Assembly (NCBI RefSeq): GCF_002109385.1
Contig: NZ_CP020814.1
Coordinates: forward strand, 374,001 to 438,000
Direction of reading: 5' to 3'
Origin: Halalkalibacter krulwichiae
GTDB lineage: Bacteria; Bacillota; Bacilli; Bacillales; Bacillaceae_D
Length of the DNA stretch: 64,000 nt
This document shows, piece by piece, positions 17,872 through 25,647 of the stretch; position 1 is the first letter of the stretch, and each line of letters opens with the position of its first letter. The translations under genes were made by a program, and so were the position numbers. Below the pieces are notes generated by a model that was not told the origin of the DNA, did not search any database, and was given only the letters and a program-made list of their open reading frames with translations.

Positions 17872-18069
17872 ATGAATTACAACCTAACAATTGGTCAGAT
17901 GATCGACACGTTACAAATTGGTCAAATTGCCAGAAATAACATATACGGAACTTATGTAACTCGAAAATCCTATGGGTTTATATGGGTTAAGAGAGATGGT
18001 TCGTGCTTAGAAAATCAGTATTTTGTGATTAGTGATCTAACGATAGATAGTAAATGGGCAATTTTATAA
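17872..18069 (+). CDS. Early prophage protein, unknown (65 aa)
   Basis: MNYNLTIGQMIDTLQIGQIARN..., a small beta-rich protein with GGTGAGG upstream. The string GQIARN-Y-TYVTRKSYGFIWV suggests a small barrel or SH3-like fold but is not diagnostic. Confidence 0.6.
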   Translation: MNYNLTIGQMIDTLQIGQIARNNIYGTYVTRKSYGFIWVKRDGSCLENQYFVISDLTIDSKWAIL

Positions 18070-18086
18070 TGCTTCGAATATAAACC

Positions 18087-18109
18087 GACAGAGGGCTAAA
18101 ACCTCTGTC
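18087..18109 (+). terminator. Perfect 8-bp hairpin between early genes
   Basis: GACAGAGG-GCTAAAA-CCTCTGTC. No T-run follows, and the next gene starts 19 bases later, so partial termination or mRNA stabilisation is more likely than full termination. Confidence 0.45.
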
Positions 18110-18127
18110 TGTGAAAGGGAGATGGAC

Positions 18128-18397
18128 ATGGAGATAGTCAATTATGGAGAGCGATGTGTATTCTGCCGAAAGCGAGAAGGGGCGTTGTTATTCGATTTCA
18201 TCACTGGTCATATATGGACGAGCATCGACTTTAAAAGAACTCCTCAAACCTGCGACAGAAGAATGTGCGAACAGTGTGCTACTGAATTGAGCGAAGAATT
18301 TCATTTTTGTCCTAAGTGTATCGAAACTACTAAGGAAAAAATCATAGCTAAGGAGAATGGGCATGCCAATCACAAAAGTAAGCCGAGAAATACTTAA
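18128..18397 (+). CDS. Zinc-ribbon-like early protein (89 aa)
   Basis: Three CxxC-type pairs: CVFCRK near the N-terminus, CDRRMCEQC in the middle, and CPKC near the C-terminus, giving seven cysteines that could bind two zinc ions. ATG 18128 was chosen for its GGGAGATGG site. Probably a small nucleic-acid or protein-binding zinc protein; the role is unknown. Confidence 0.65.
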   Translation: MEIVNYGERCVFCRKREGALLFDFITGHIWTSIDFKRTPQTCDRRMCEQCATELSEEFHFCPKCIETTKEKIIAKENGHANHKSKPRNT

Positions 18398-18644
18398 TAG
18401 AATAGCTAAACAACTACAAGCTCAATCAGAAAAAGGACTACGAGAATACGGAGTGACGATAGATGATGCCTCAGACGATCAATATAACTGGTCAGAAGAA
18501 GCGTTAGCTGAAGTAATAGACGCATCGCAATATTTAGTTAAAGAGAATATGAGATTGCGCAGAGAGAATGCCGGTCTAAGAGCTAACGAGCAGCGGGGGA
18601 TTTTATTAGCTCAAATGAGAGAGGAGAAGTGTACATGCAAGTAA
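18363..18644 (+). CDS. MazG-like small protein (93 aa)
   Basis: The segment EKGLREYGVTIDDA followed by YNWSEEALAEVIDASQYLVKENMRL resembles the substrate-binding helices of all-alpha NTP pyrophosphohydrolases (MazG-like) common in phages: KYG then E-A-x-E-V-x-D-x-x-x-Y. The catalytic ExxE set is only partly visible, so activity is uncertain. ATG 18363 fits AAGGAG at 7 bases. It overlaps both neighbours and sits beside thyX, consistent with nucleotide metabolism. Confidence 0.55.
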   Translation: MPITKVSREILNRIAKQLQAQSEKGLREYGVTIDDASDDQYNWSEEALAEVIDASQYLVKENMRLRRENAGLRANEQRGILLAQMREEKCTCK

Positions 18645-19402
18645 TAATGATAGCGCACACTCAATTAAGTAAAAGTTTCCGGGATTATCTATTCGATAGA
18701 ATATCGCTCTATTTGGGTCAAGAGGGGCAACAAATCGCTTTAACAGCTATTCGGACGTGCTATTCAGCTAACAAGCCGAGTGAGATAGTGACGAAAGAAG
18801 GTCATAAGTATTTTGGTGAAAAAGCAACCGACGGCGAAAAGGGGACGGAAGCCGATCGCCTGATTCGTCAGATCGTTCACAGTAAGCATTTAAGTACGTT
18901 GGAGCATTTAACTTTTACATTCGCTGTTGAGGACGTATCCAGAGCCTTGTTGGCGCAATTGACTCGTCATAGAGTGGGTTTCTCCTACTCTGCGCAATCT
19001 CAGCGCTATGTAAAACTCGGGAGCGGCGATCGGAGCGGAGGTTTCGATAATGTTAAGCCTGCCACGATCGGAGAAAGTATTGTTCCTAAATACCAATATA
19101 TGACTGATAACGGATGGAAAGATTATACCGCGAACGATGTTTTCGACCAAGCTATGAGAGATGCTCAAAACGCTTATGATAAATTGCGTAGCGCTGGCGT
19201 TCCTGCCGAAGATGCTCGTGCGGTCCTACCTAATGCAGCTACTACTAATCTAGTAATGACAGCTAACCTAAGAGCGTTGTTGGACTTTTACTCTAAAAGA
19301 AAGCCAGGTAATGGAGCGCAGGGCAAAATCGCTCAACTTGCTGTAGCTTTAAAAGATGAGGTTATTAAGGTAGAGCCTTGGACAGAATCATTCTTTAATT
19401 AG
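18635..19402 (+). CDS. thyX: FAD-dependent thymidylate synthase ThyX
   Basis: Converts dUMP to dTMP with methylene-tetrahydrofolate, NADPH and FAD. 255 aa. The ThyX motif RHRVGFSYSAQSQRY fits RHR-x5-S-xxS-x-R, preceded by SKHLSTLEHLTFTF and ending with LPNAATTNLVMTANLRALLDF. ATG 18635 is used; a GTG at 18629 is closer to AGGAG. With the dUTPase at 26.9 kb it would supply dUMP-derived dTTP to phage replication. Confidence 0.95.
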   Translation: MQVIMIAHTQLSKSFRDYLFDRISLYLGQEGQQIALTAIRTCYSANKPSEIVTKEGHKYFGEKATDGEKGTEADRLIRQIVHSKHLSTLEHLTFTFAVEDVSRALLAQLTRHRVGFSYSAQSQRYVKLGSGDRSGGFDNVKPATIGESIVPKYQYMTDNGWKDYTANDVFDQAMRDAQNAYDKLRSAGVPAEDARAVLPNAATTNLVMTANLRALLDFYSKRKPGNGAQGKIAQLAVALKDEVIKVEPWTESFFN

Positions 19403-19467
19403 TATCTCATCCAGCTATTAAAGCGGATGTATCTGTATAAGCAAATATTAATTAGGAGGTAATCCGA

Positions 19468-19662
19468 TTGAATTACAGCATTTATTATCGTACGTTTTTT
19501 GTTTGTCGAGATTGCGACTTTAAGTTTTCTTTATTAGGGGCTCAGGCGAAATATGAAGTAGAAGGTTACTGCCCTTGTTGCGAAGGTGATATCGATTATT
19601 TATCTGTCAAAGGGATAGAGAAATATCTTAAAGGGCTAAAGGGTGAATTGGCATATATGTAG
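19468..19662 (+). CDS. Zinc-finger-like small protein (64 aa)
   Basis: TTG start 8 bases after AGGAGGT. Two cysteine pairs, CRDCDF near residue 13 and CPCC near residue 35, suggest a rubredoxin-like zinc ribbon. Unknown function. Confidence 0.6.
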   Translation: MNYSIYYRTFFVCRDCDFKFSLLGAQAKYEVEGYCPCCEGDIDYLSVKGIEKYLKGLKGELAYM

Positions 19663-19701
19663 GAGACTAAGCCTCTCCTAACAAAAGTCAGGGAGGAAAA
19701 A

Positions 19702-19902
19702 ATGAATCTATTAGAGCAATATATTCTAGAGGTTTTTAGCGTGGAGCCATATGAATCAGATTGGACCAGTGAATTTCCTGAACGAAAATTCGTGAAGGTT
19801 AATATGAAGACCACTTGTTACGGTGTAGAGATAACCGGTGATCACATCTTCAATACAGAAGAATGGGAGAAATATCAAAAGCAAGGTTATTACATGGCAT
19901 AA
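19702..19902 (+). CDS. Early prophage protein, unknown (66 aa)
   Basis: MNLLEQYILEVFSVEPYESDW..., with GGGAGG before ATG. It is followed 2 bases later by a strong terminator, which closes the first early operon. The N-terminus recurs in small Bacillus phage proteins but no function is known to me. Confidence 0.65.
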   Translation: MNLLEQYILEVFSVEPYESDWTSEFPERKFVKVNMKTTCYGVEITGDHIFNTEEWEKYQKQGYYMA

Positions 19903-19904
19903 AT

Positions 19905-19930
19905 GGAGAGTTCGCTCTCCTTCTCTTTTT
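19905..19930 (+). terminator. Terminator of the first early operon
   Basis: GGAGAG-TTCG-CTCTCC with a UUCG tetraloop, followed by TTCTCTTTTT. Confidence 0.8.
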
Positions 19931-20042
19931 ACCACAAAAGCGAACATATTTTCGGTAATATTTACCAACAAAAAGGAGGCACCCACTATTGTGTCGAGAT
20001 CCCCCTAAATAAGTAGTATCTGGTTGTCTTTGTAGCTGTTGG

Positions 20043-20276
20043 TTAATCATTAGATTCCTCTTGGATGATTAATAGCTCATGGATTTGGCAATTAAGTACC
20101 TGGCACAAAGTGATTAAAGTATCGTAATGAACTTGGTTATTCTCGTTACGAGCAAACTTATCAAGTGTACGACGGCTCATTGTATGTCCTTGTTCTTGGA
20201 TCATACGATGCAACTCGGAAACGCTGTTGATTCCTCTTTCTGCCATTAATATTTTTAAGCGATTTTTCATAATCAT
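20043..20276 (-). CDS. Small XRE-type regulator (77 aa, minus strand)
   Basis: HTH protein: KNRLKILMAERGINSVSELHRM and HTMSRRTLDKFARNEN, then LCQVLNCQIHELLII, an XRE fold lacking a C-terminal domain. The ribosome site GGAGGG lies 9 bases before the start at 20276. It is divergent from another XRE gene (20455) across a shared 178 bp leader, so the pair probably forms a second switch that controls the antirepressor operon. Confidence 0.75.
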   Translation of the reverse strand: MIMKNRLKILMAERGINSVSELHRMIQEQGHTMSRRTLDKFARNENNQVHYDTLITLCQVLNCQIHELLIIQEESND

Positions 20277-20351
20277 GGTTCTTTCCCTCCGAATGATATC
20301 TTATGGTAATCATTATATTAAATTTTATAATTATTATACAGTATTTTATAA

Positions 20352-20421
20352 CTTTTGTAGTAAAAATGAGTCTTTATACCTATGTTAATTCGGTTGTTAG
20401 TTAACTACCTTTGTAGTAAAA
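20352..20421. promoter_or_regulatory. Direct repeat yTTTGTAGTAAAA in the divergent leader of two XRE genes
   Basis: CTTTTGTAGTAAAA (20352-20365) and CCTTTGTAGTAAAA (20408-20421), 56 bp apart. The stretch 20277-20454 has no gene, is very AT-rich and holds promoters for both directions. The repeats are candidate operators for the small XRE proteins. Confidence 0.45.
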
Positions 20422-20454
20422 TTATAAATGAAGGTAGGAAAGTGAGGTGAAGTT

Positions 20455-20709
20455 ATGAAGCTCAGACACAACCTTCGAGTACTGATGGCTAAGAAGCGAG
20501 TCAAATCTCTGAAACAATTGAGTGAATTGATCAACTACGATTACGCAAAGATAGTTCAATTCAACAATTACAACCAGAACAAAATTGACCCAATTCTTAT
20601 CACGAAACTTTGTGAGTTTTTCGGATGTACTCTTAAAGACCTTCTCTTCTTGTATGAAGGAGATGATGGGACAAACGATGGTTTCCCAAAAAAAAGAAAA
20701 TGTTCTTAG
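20455..20709 (+). CDS. XRE-type regulator (84 aa)
   Basis: MKLRHNLRVLMAKKRVKSLKQLSELI, then LCEFFGCTLKDLLFLYE: the HTH core of Cro/C1-type proteins; the tail GFPKKRKCS is basic. GTGAGGTGAAG lies before ATG. First gene of the operon that includes the antirepressor. Confidence 0.78.
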   Translation: MKLRHNLRVLMAKKRVKSLKQLSELINYDYAKIVQFNNYNQNKIDPILITKLCEFFGCTLKDLLFLYEGDDGTNDGFPKKRKCS

Positions 20710-20724
20710 GATGGAGGGGAGGGA

Positions 20725-20862
20725 ATGGATCAAGCAACACGACAACTAGAAGCTGCTCTCGTTAAATTCTTGCGAGAGTTCCAGAAAGAGAGCAGTTCTC
20801 CTGTTGCTGTAATTAGTAACTGGGAGAAAGGAACAATTCAATTACAAGTAGGAGGTAAGTAG
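20725..20862 (+). CDS. Small protein before the antirepressor (45 aa)
   Basis: MDQATRQLEAALVKFLREFQ... ending QLQVGGK. ATG after GGGAGGGA. It ends right where the antirepressor ATG begins (TAG-ATG). Not recognised. Confidence 0.55.
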   Translation: MDQATRQLEAALVKFLREFQKESSSPVAVISNWEKGTIQLQVGGK

Positions 20863-21576
20863 ATGAATGAATTAATTACCACTAACCACAATGATGATGG
20901 TGAAATCATAATTAGTGGTCGTGAATTGCATGAGTTTCTAGAAGTCAAAACCGATTATAAAGATTGGTTTCCTCGAATGGTAACTTATGGGTTTGAAGAG
21001 GGTTTAGACTTTAGCTCATTTTTGAGCGAAAGTACAGGAGGAAGACCAAAACGCGATCACCATATAAAACTTGATATGGCGAAAGAGATTGCGATGATCC
21101 AGCGAACTGAAAAAGGGAAGCAAGCCAGACAATATTTCTTGCAGTTAGAAAAAATGTGGAATAGCCCTGAAATGGTTATGAAACGAGCATTGCAATATGC
21201 TGATCAGAAAGTTCTTGAGATGAAGCTAGAGATTGAAAAGCAACGTCCCAAGGTTCTTTATGCGGAAGCTGTCACCGTTTCGAAGGATACAGTGTTAGTG
21301 AAAGATTTAGCTGCGACATTAAAGCAAAAAGGAATCGACATTGGTGAGAAGCGCTTATTCGAGTGGTTAAGAGAAAATGGCTATTTATGCAAAAAGAAAG
21401 GCGAAATGCGCAATATGCCAACTCAGAAATCATTAGATCTCGAAATCATTGCCATTAAGCACGGTTTGCGTACTGGATCGGATGGAGAAATGAAGAAGAC
21501 GAGAACTCCAAAAATCACTGGAAAAGGTCAGATTTATTTTATAAACAAGTTTTTAGACACACGAAAAGAAGCCTAA
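20863..21576 (+). CDS. ant: Phage antirepressor (AntA/AntB plus KilAC domains)
   Basis: 237 aa. N-terminal AntA/AntB domain (ISGRELHEFLEVKTDYKDWF, then GRPKRDHHIKLDMAKEIAM) and a C-terminal KilAC-type DNA-binding domain (VLVKDLAATLKQKGIDIGEKRLFEWLRENGYL). Such proteins relieve repression or act as early regulators. The N-terminal string HEFLEVKTDYKDWFPRM is highly typical of Firmicutes prophages. Confidence 0.9.
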   Translation: MNELITTNHNDDGEIIISGRELHEFLEVKTDYKDWFPRMVTYGFEEGLDFSSFLSESTGGRPKRDHHIKLDMAKEIAMIQRTEKGKQARQYFLQLEKMWNSPEMVMKRALQYADQKVLEMKLEIEKQRPKVLYAEAVTVSKDTVLVKDLAATLKQKGIDIGEKRLFEWLRENGYLCKKKGEMRNMPTQKSLDLEIIAIKHGLRTGSDGEMKKTRTPKITGKGQIYFINKFLDTRKEA

Positions 21577-21603
21577 TGCTGGGAACATTAGACTTCAGTA
21601 AAA

Positions 21604-21679
21604 ATAATCCGTTGCAAAGACTTCCTGTACTTATTATATACCATTTTGTCTATTTTGAGTACAGGAAAATGCGGATTAT
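21604..21679. repeat. Nested inverted repeats before the replisome-organizer gene
   Basis: Outer arms ATAATCCG (21604-21611) and CGGATTAT (21672-21679); inner arms TCCTGTACT (21623-21631) and AGTACAGGA (21658-21666). The 134 bp between the antirepressor and the replication gene holds no gene, only this structure. It could be an attenuator, an iteron-like protein site or a single-stranded origin. Confidence 0.6.
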
Positions 21680-21709
21680 ACGAAATTTCAGCACGAAGGA
21701 GTGTATAGC

Positions 21710-22498
21710 ATGGCAGAAGTAAAGTGGATCAAGCTATCTACTCAGATGTTTGATGATGAAAAAATCCGGTTGATCGAACAAATGCCAGAAGCCGACACAA
21801 TCTTAATCATATGGGTGAAGCTTTTAGCGCAAGCAGGAAAGACAAACGCTTCTGGATATATTTACCTAAGTGAGACAATTCCTTACACAGAAGAGATGCT
21901 TTCTACGATCTTTAATCGTTCATTACCTATAGTGCGATTGGCAATTTCTACCTTTCAGCAGTTTGGAATGATTGAAGTTTCTGACGATAATTTCATTTCA
22001 ATTGCTAACTGGGATAAGCACCAATCCGTTACTGGGCTTGATAAAATCCGAGAACAGAACAGAAAAAGAGTTGCTGAACATAGGAAAAAGAAAAAGGAAT
22101 TAGGATGTAACGTTACAGGTAACGGTGATGTAACCGACATAGAAGAAGATTTAGATAAGAATAAGAAAGAGAATAAAGATATACCTTTTGTCGAGATAGT
22201 AAACTATCTCAACGATACAGCTTCTAAAAATTATCGTTATTCCACTAAGAAAACGAAAGACCTGATAAAAGCTAGATGGAATGAAGGTTTTACACTAAAT
22301 GACTTCAAGAGAGTTATTGATATCAAGTGTAAAGAGTGGCTAAACAATCCTGAAATGAACAACTATCTTCGCCCGGAGACTTTATTCGGTACTAAGTTTG
22401 AAGGATATTTAAATCAAAAGGAGGGTGTACCAAGTGCAAGCGTTGAGCCTAATTATGACGGATACAACTTCGACAAGGAACTTCCCCAAAATTTCTAG
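21710..22498 (+). CDS. Phage replisome organizer (N-term) with Phg_2220_C domain
   Basis: Replication initiator that binds the phage origin and recruits the helicase loader. 262 aa. N-terminal winged-helix region EVKWIKLSTQMFDDEKIRLIEQMP, and a C-terminal Phg_2220_C-type region VEIVNYLNDTASKNYRYS...LRPETLFGTKFEGYLN. A low-complexity KNKKENK linker joins them; phage origins often lie inside such genes. ATG 21710 follows GAAGGAG. The helicase loader overlaps its end. Confidence 0.9.
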   Translation: MAEVKWIKLSTQMFDDEKIRLIEQMPEADTILIIWVKLLAQAGKTNASGYIYLSETIPYTEEMLSTIFNRSLPIVRLAISTFQQFGMIEVSDDNFISIANWDKHQSVTGLDKIREQNRKRVAEHRKKKKELGCNVTGNGDVTDIEEDLDKNKKENKDIPFVEIVNYLNDTASKNYRYSTKKTKDLIKARWNEGFTLNDFKRVIDIKCKEWLNNPEMNNYLRPETLFGTKFEGYLNQKEGVPSASVEPNYDGYNFDKELPQNF

Positions 22499-23255
22499 TG
22501 AACGTTGCCAAGGTATTCAGAATGGACAAGCTTGCAACAGATTCTTATTCATCATAGATGGCAAGAAAACGTGTCCTGCTTGTGACGTATTCGCAGAAGA
22601 AAATAGGAAGTTAGAAGATGCAAGTATTCAGGCATGGCACAGAAAAGAAACGGATAAAACAATGGCGGTCTTTAATCAAGAGAGTTTAGTCAATGAGAGA
22701 TTAAAGAAAGTGACATTTGAAAGCTATGAACCTTTGAATCCTGTTCTTGAAAAAGCCAAGCGAGCAATGATCCGCTATGCTGAGAATTTTTCGAAAGATA
22801 ATCCGGTTCCACTCATTCTTAAGGGTGAGTATGGACTGGGAAAAAGTCATCTAGCCTATGCAACAGCAAAAGAGATTGCAAAGAAAGGTTATACATGCAT
22901 CTTTATTAGCGTCCCCAAGCTTTTAACAAAAATTAAAGGTTCATACGACAGGGGTTCAGAAACGTCTGAATTAGAGTTACTTGAAGCGTTAGAAAAGGTT
23001 GATTGCTTAGTTTTGGATGATATCGGTGCGGAACAAACGAAATTGACAAGAGAAGGGGAAGTATCTTGGTCAACATCTAAGCTATTTGAAATCATAGACG
23101 CGCGGATCGGGAAGCACACAATATTCACTACTAACTTAGATGATAATCAGATGAAAAAGCACCTGGGGCCAAGAAACTTTAGTCGGCTAATGGAAGATGT
23201 TCATCCTATTAAATTGATTGGTGAAGATTATAGATTAAGAAGATTTAAAGATTAG
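22434..23255 (+). CDS. DnaC/IstB-like helicase loader ATPase
   Basis: AAA+ loader of replicative helicase, 273 aa. N-terminal cysteine set (CQGIQNGQAC, CPAC) like a zinc ribbon, then AAA+ motifs: Walker A LKGEYGLGKSHLA, Walker B CLVLDDIGAE, sensor region TIFTTNLDD, arginine ETLGPRNFSRL-like box (LGPRNFSRLMED). GTG 22434 was chosen because AGGAGG lies 9 bases upstream. It overlaps the organizer by 65 bp, implying coupled expression. Confidence 0.9.
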   Translation: MQALSLIMTDTTSTRNFPKISSERCQGIQNGQACNRFLFIIDGKKTCPACDVFAEENRKLEDASIQAWHRKETDKTMAVFNQESLVNERLKKVTFESYEPLNPVLEKAKRAMIRYAENFSKDNPVPLILKGEYGLGKSHLAYATAKEIAKKGYTCIFISVPKLLTKIKGSYDRGSETSELELLEALEKVDCLVLDDIGAEQTKLTREGEVSWSTSKLFEIIDARIGKHTIFTTNLDDNQMKKHLGPRNFSRLMEDVHPIKLIGEDYRLRRFKD

Positions 23256-23265
23256 GAGTGTGGAT

Positions 23266-23496
23266 ATGAATCTAACAGAGTTATATACCAAGCAAGCATC
23301 AATAAGGGAAGAGTGTATCGCTAAATTTGAAGCAGGACAAATGACAACGGAAGAATTAACCTTGCTTATGAATCAAAGCTGGCAAGCTGGTCGTGAAGTA
23401 GGTAAAGCACAAGCGGAAACGGAGAGCCTTTTCAGAGAGGCGGGTTTACATGGGCAAGATCAACGTTGGTCATCAAGTAAATCTAGGGGAGCGTAG
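23266..23496 (+). CDS. Early prophage protein, unknown (76 aa)
   Basis: MNLTELYTKQASIREECIAKF..., helical, 10 bp after the loader gene; its last 47 bp overlap the next gene. Not recognised. Confidence 0.65.
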   Translation: MNLTELYTKQASIREECIAKFEAGQMTTEELTLLMNQSWQAGREVGKAQAETESLFREAGLHGQDQRWSSSKSRGA

Positions 23497-23704
23497 AAAC
23501 ATCTACATCCCTTTAGATGACATTGATTGGATATGGGATGAAGATGAATTGGAAGCGTTTCGGCATATGTGGGCAGCAGGACGAAGCATTGAACAAATTG
23601 CCAAGTATTTTAAACGTAAAGACATAGATGAAATTGTCGTTGTGGTCTTGGATCAGGCGAGAAAAGACAAGATCAAGCCGAGGGAAGGAGGCGTATTTTC
23701 GTGA
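23450..23704 (+). CDS. Small protein with HTH-like segment (84 aa)
   Basis: NIYIPLDDIDWIWDEDELEAFRHMWAAGRSIEQIAKYFKRKDIDEIVVVVLD looks like a helix-turn-helix of the sigma-region-4 type (SIEQIAKYF..DIDEIVV). Widespread in Bacillus phages; function unknown to me. Confidence 0.6.
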   Translation: MGKINVGHQVNLGERRNIYIPLDDIDWIWDEDELEAFRHMWAAGRSIEQIAKYFKRKDIDEIVVVVLDQARKDKIKPREGGVFS

Positions 23705-24339
23705 GTAACAGACCAACGTTAAATAGTTTTCGCTCTAGCAAAGACATGAGGTTTGGTAATAAGGTAGCTGAATTCGATAACAGCGTAAAGGAATACAAGT
23801 TGTCTGAAGAGGAGTTAGAAAAATATCGACAAGCTGAAGTGAAAAAGCCGGTAAAGAAAAGAGGAGATGGGGATATGGCAAAGCAACCAAAGGTGATTGG
23901 TTATGCAAAGTATAAGGAGCTGGAAGCAAAAGTAGAGGTTTTACAAAAGAAGTTAGAAGAGACAAACAAGAAAGAACACGGAGAAGTGGGTTGTGAAACC
24001 GAAGAAAGAAAGGCGTTACAGACTTGTTATTATGAGGTTCAACGTTTAGAGAATTTCATCTCCAAAAAATACAGCGATGAAATAGGAAAGGGTGATCCGA
24101 CGACCGGAGAGAGTGCAGTGGAAGTGGCTATAAGGTTACTAAAAGAGCAAAAAGAACAAATTGTAGAAGCTGCCATTGAGTATGAGGAGCTGGACCAGGA
24201 GCGAAGAAAGTTGCTTGAGAAAATAGCTAAATCACAGCAGCCCCCTTTTGATATCGAAAACTATTTAACTGATGATATGAAACAAGTAATTGCTGAACGT
24301 GACGCTCTTAAACAACTAGTTAAGGTGGTCTATCAATGA
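23701..24339 (+). CDS. Coiled-coil early protein (212 aa)
   Basis: Lysine/glutamate-rich with long predicted coiled coils (ELEAKVEVLQKKLEETNKK; LQTCYYEVQRLENFIS). GTG start overlaps the previous stop (GTGA). An internal ATG with GGAGATGGGGAT at 23876 could produce a shorter form starting MAKQPKVIGYAKYKEL. No family recognised. Confidence 0.6.
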   Translation: MSNRPTLNSFRSSKDMRFGNKVAEFDNSVKEYKLSEEELEKYRQAEVKKPVKKRGDGDMAKQPKVIGYAKYKELEAKVEVLQKKLEETNKKEHGEVGCETEERKALQTCYYEVQRLENFISKKYSDEIGKGDPTTGESAVEVAIRLLKEQKEQIVEAAIEYEELDQERRKLLEKIAKSQQPPFDIENYLTDDMKQVIAERDALKQLVKVVYQ

Positions 24340-24437
24340 AACAAACTTCTGAAATGACTACAGCGGATTGGTTGGAATGGCAAAAAGAAGTGATTCGAGA
24401 AGAGTTAAAGGAAGAGGTAACCAATATCGAGGGGTGA
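24336..24437 (+). CDS. Small protein (33 aa)
   Basis: MKQTSEMTTADWLEWQKEVI..., overlapping the previous stop (ATGA) and followed 4 bp later by an HNH gene. Charged helix only; unknown. Confidence 0.45.
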   Translation: MKQTSEMTTADWLEWQKEVIREELKEEVTNIEG

Positions 24438-24441
24438 TCTT

Positions 24442-24948
24442 GTGAGATTGGACCAGCAACCTGTTAGAGCAGTACCTAAAGTGACAAGGAAGCCGAATCG
24501 GAAGAAAAAGAAGGTTGAACTATACAAGGGTGTTAAGGTGCCTTCTAGAAAAGCACGAGGGCAGATCGATAAAAAGAATTACGACAAAGCGATGGAAAAA
24601 TACGAATACCAATGTGCGGAATGCGGAATATCTGTAGGTTTAGAAATGCATCACATTGTATTCAGAAGCGATTCAGGGCGAAAAGGATGGAGAAATCTCG
24701 TGCCTCTCTGTAAACTGCATCATGACTTCTGTCACGAGAAATTTCCGAATAAGGAATTGCGGGAGACTTACTCTGGTTGGTACGCGGATATGTGGAGAGA
24801 GAAGCATGAAATGTTATATGGACCATTCTTTGCAGCTGATAAATATGACCTCTGGAAAGCGGGGTTAATTCCAAATTGTACAGACCAGGCATTCGATAGT
24901 TTCATGGATTGGGAAGAGGTGAAAGCTTGTGACTCGCTGGGTCGTTGA
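24442..24948 (+). CDS. HNH endonuclease (168 aa)
   Basis: Zinc-bound HNH fold: CAECGIS, then LEMHHIVFRSDSGRKGWRNLVPLCKLHHDFCHE, giving H-H...N...H with the first CxxC. GTG start after GAGGGGTGA. The basic N-terminus (RKPNRKKKKV) fits DNA binding. In phages such genes assist recombination or packaging, or act as free-standing homing nucleases. Confidence 0.85.
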   Translation: MRLDQQPVRAVPKVTRKPNRKKKKVELYKGVKVPSRKARGQIDKKNYDKAMEKYEYQCAECGISVGLEMHHIVFRSDSGRKGWRNLVPLCKLHHDFCHEKFPNKELRETYSGWYADMWREKHEMLYGPFFAADKYDLWKAGLIPNCTDQAFDSFMDWEEVKACDSLGR

Positions 24949-25078
24949 ATCTACAGATGCAGGACTAGTAATTGTTGTGGTATATGAGCCAGGAATGAAG
25001 AAAGAGCAAGTTAAGAAAGAGTTGAGAGGAAAACGGACGGCGCTGGTACCTGACGGTGAGGGGTATCGGTTTAAGTGA
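24929..25078 (+). CDS. Small protein (49 aa)
   Basis: GTG start within the end of the HNH gene (20 bp overlap), GAGGTGAAAG upstream. VTRWVVESTDAGLVIVVVYE then KKEQVKKELRGKRTALV. Unknown. Confidence 0.5.
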   Translation: MTRWVVESTDAGLVIVVVYEPGMKKEQVKKELRGKRTALVPDGEGYRFK

Positions 25079-25115
25079 TAGTCGAAGGAAACTGTGCATT
25101 AAGGAGTGAGACAAA

Positions 25116-25352
25116 GTGAATTTAGAAGAAGTTAAAAAGAGTGATTATAGTTGGGTGTTGGAATATCTCAAAAGGGAAACTGTATTTGATGGTCAGCGGA
25201 TAGAGGAGCAGATAAATTGGCTTATAGAGCAGGCTGAACGTGTTGAAATATATAAAAAAGCATTAATGGAAATCGGAGCAAAACACGAACCTCCTGCAAG
25301 TAAGATTGCTAATGAAGCTCTTTGGAGAGCCGATTATGAAAGAAATAAGTAA
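25116..25352 (+). CDS. Early prophage protein, unknown (78 aa)
   Basis: GTG start after AAGGAGTGAG. Helical: SDYSWVLEYLKRETVFDGQRIEEQINWLIEQAERVEIY. Unknown; a hairpin follows. Confidence 0.65.
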   Translation: MNLEEVKKSDYSWVLEYLKRETVFDGQRIEEQINWLIEQAERVEIYKKALMEIGAKHEPPASKIANEALWRADYERNK

Positions 25353-25374
25353 CTGAACAGTTCGTAAAAACTGA

Positions 25375-25413
25375 CTTATACCCTTTTAAGACCATTTATA
25401 AAAGGTGTATAAG
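25375..25413 (+). terminator. Hairpin in a 115-bp gap
   Basis: CTTATACCCTTTT pairs with AAAAGGTGTATAAG (one bulged base), no T-run. A weak terminator or an mRNA element. Confidence 0.4.
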
Positions 25414-25467
25414 AATCCAACTATACAGTAACATGTCAAATTTAATAAGACAAGGGGTGTGAGATAG

Positions 25468-25647
25468 ATGATCCATATCAAACATTGTCCTCAATATACG
25501 GATGTCTATAAAGGCAACTGGATCGTAGCGAGGATTTATGAAGATGGCAATGGAGGAAAGTTTGTAAAGGTGTTAGCGGATGGATATGATGCGGTAGCTG
25601 CAAGTGAGGCTGAGGCATTGAGCATAATTAAAGGACGAGTGATGTAG
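25468..25647 (+). CDS. Small protein (59 aa)
   Basis: MIHIKHCPQYTDVYKGNWIV..., GGGGTGTGAG upstream. Its stop abuts the next ATG (TAGATG). The pattern of a small single-domain beta protein; unknown. Confidence 0.55.
   Translation: MIHIKHCPQYTDVYKGNWIVARIYEDGNGGKFVKVLADGYDAVAASEAEALSIIKGRVM

Noticed and set aside
19938..19951. CGAACATATTTTCG as a second SOS box
   Set aside because: Two mismatches to the consensus and not placed in a recognisable promoter.
22434..23255. IstB of an IS21-type element
   Set aside because: The AAA+ gene has no istA partner and lies directly after a phage replisome organizer, so it is a helicase loader.
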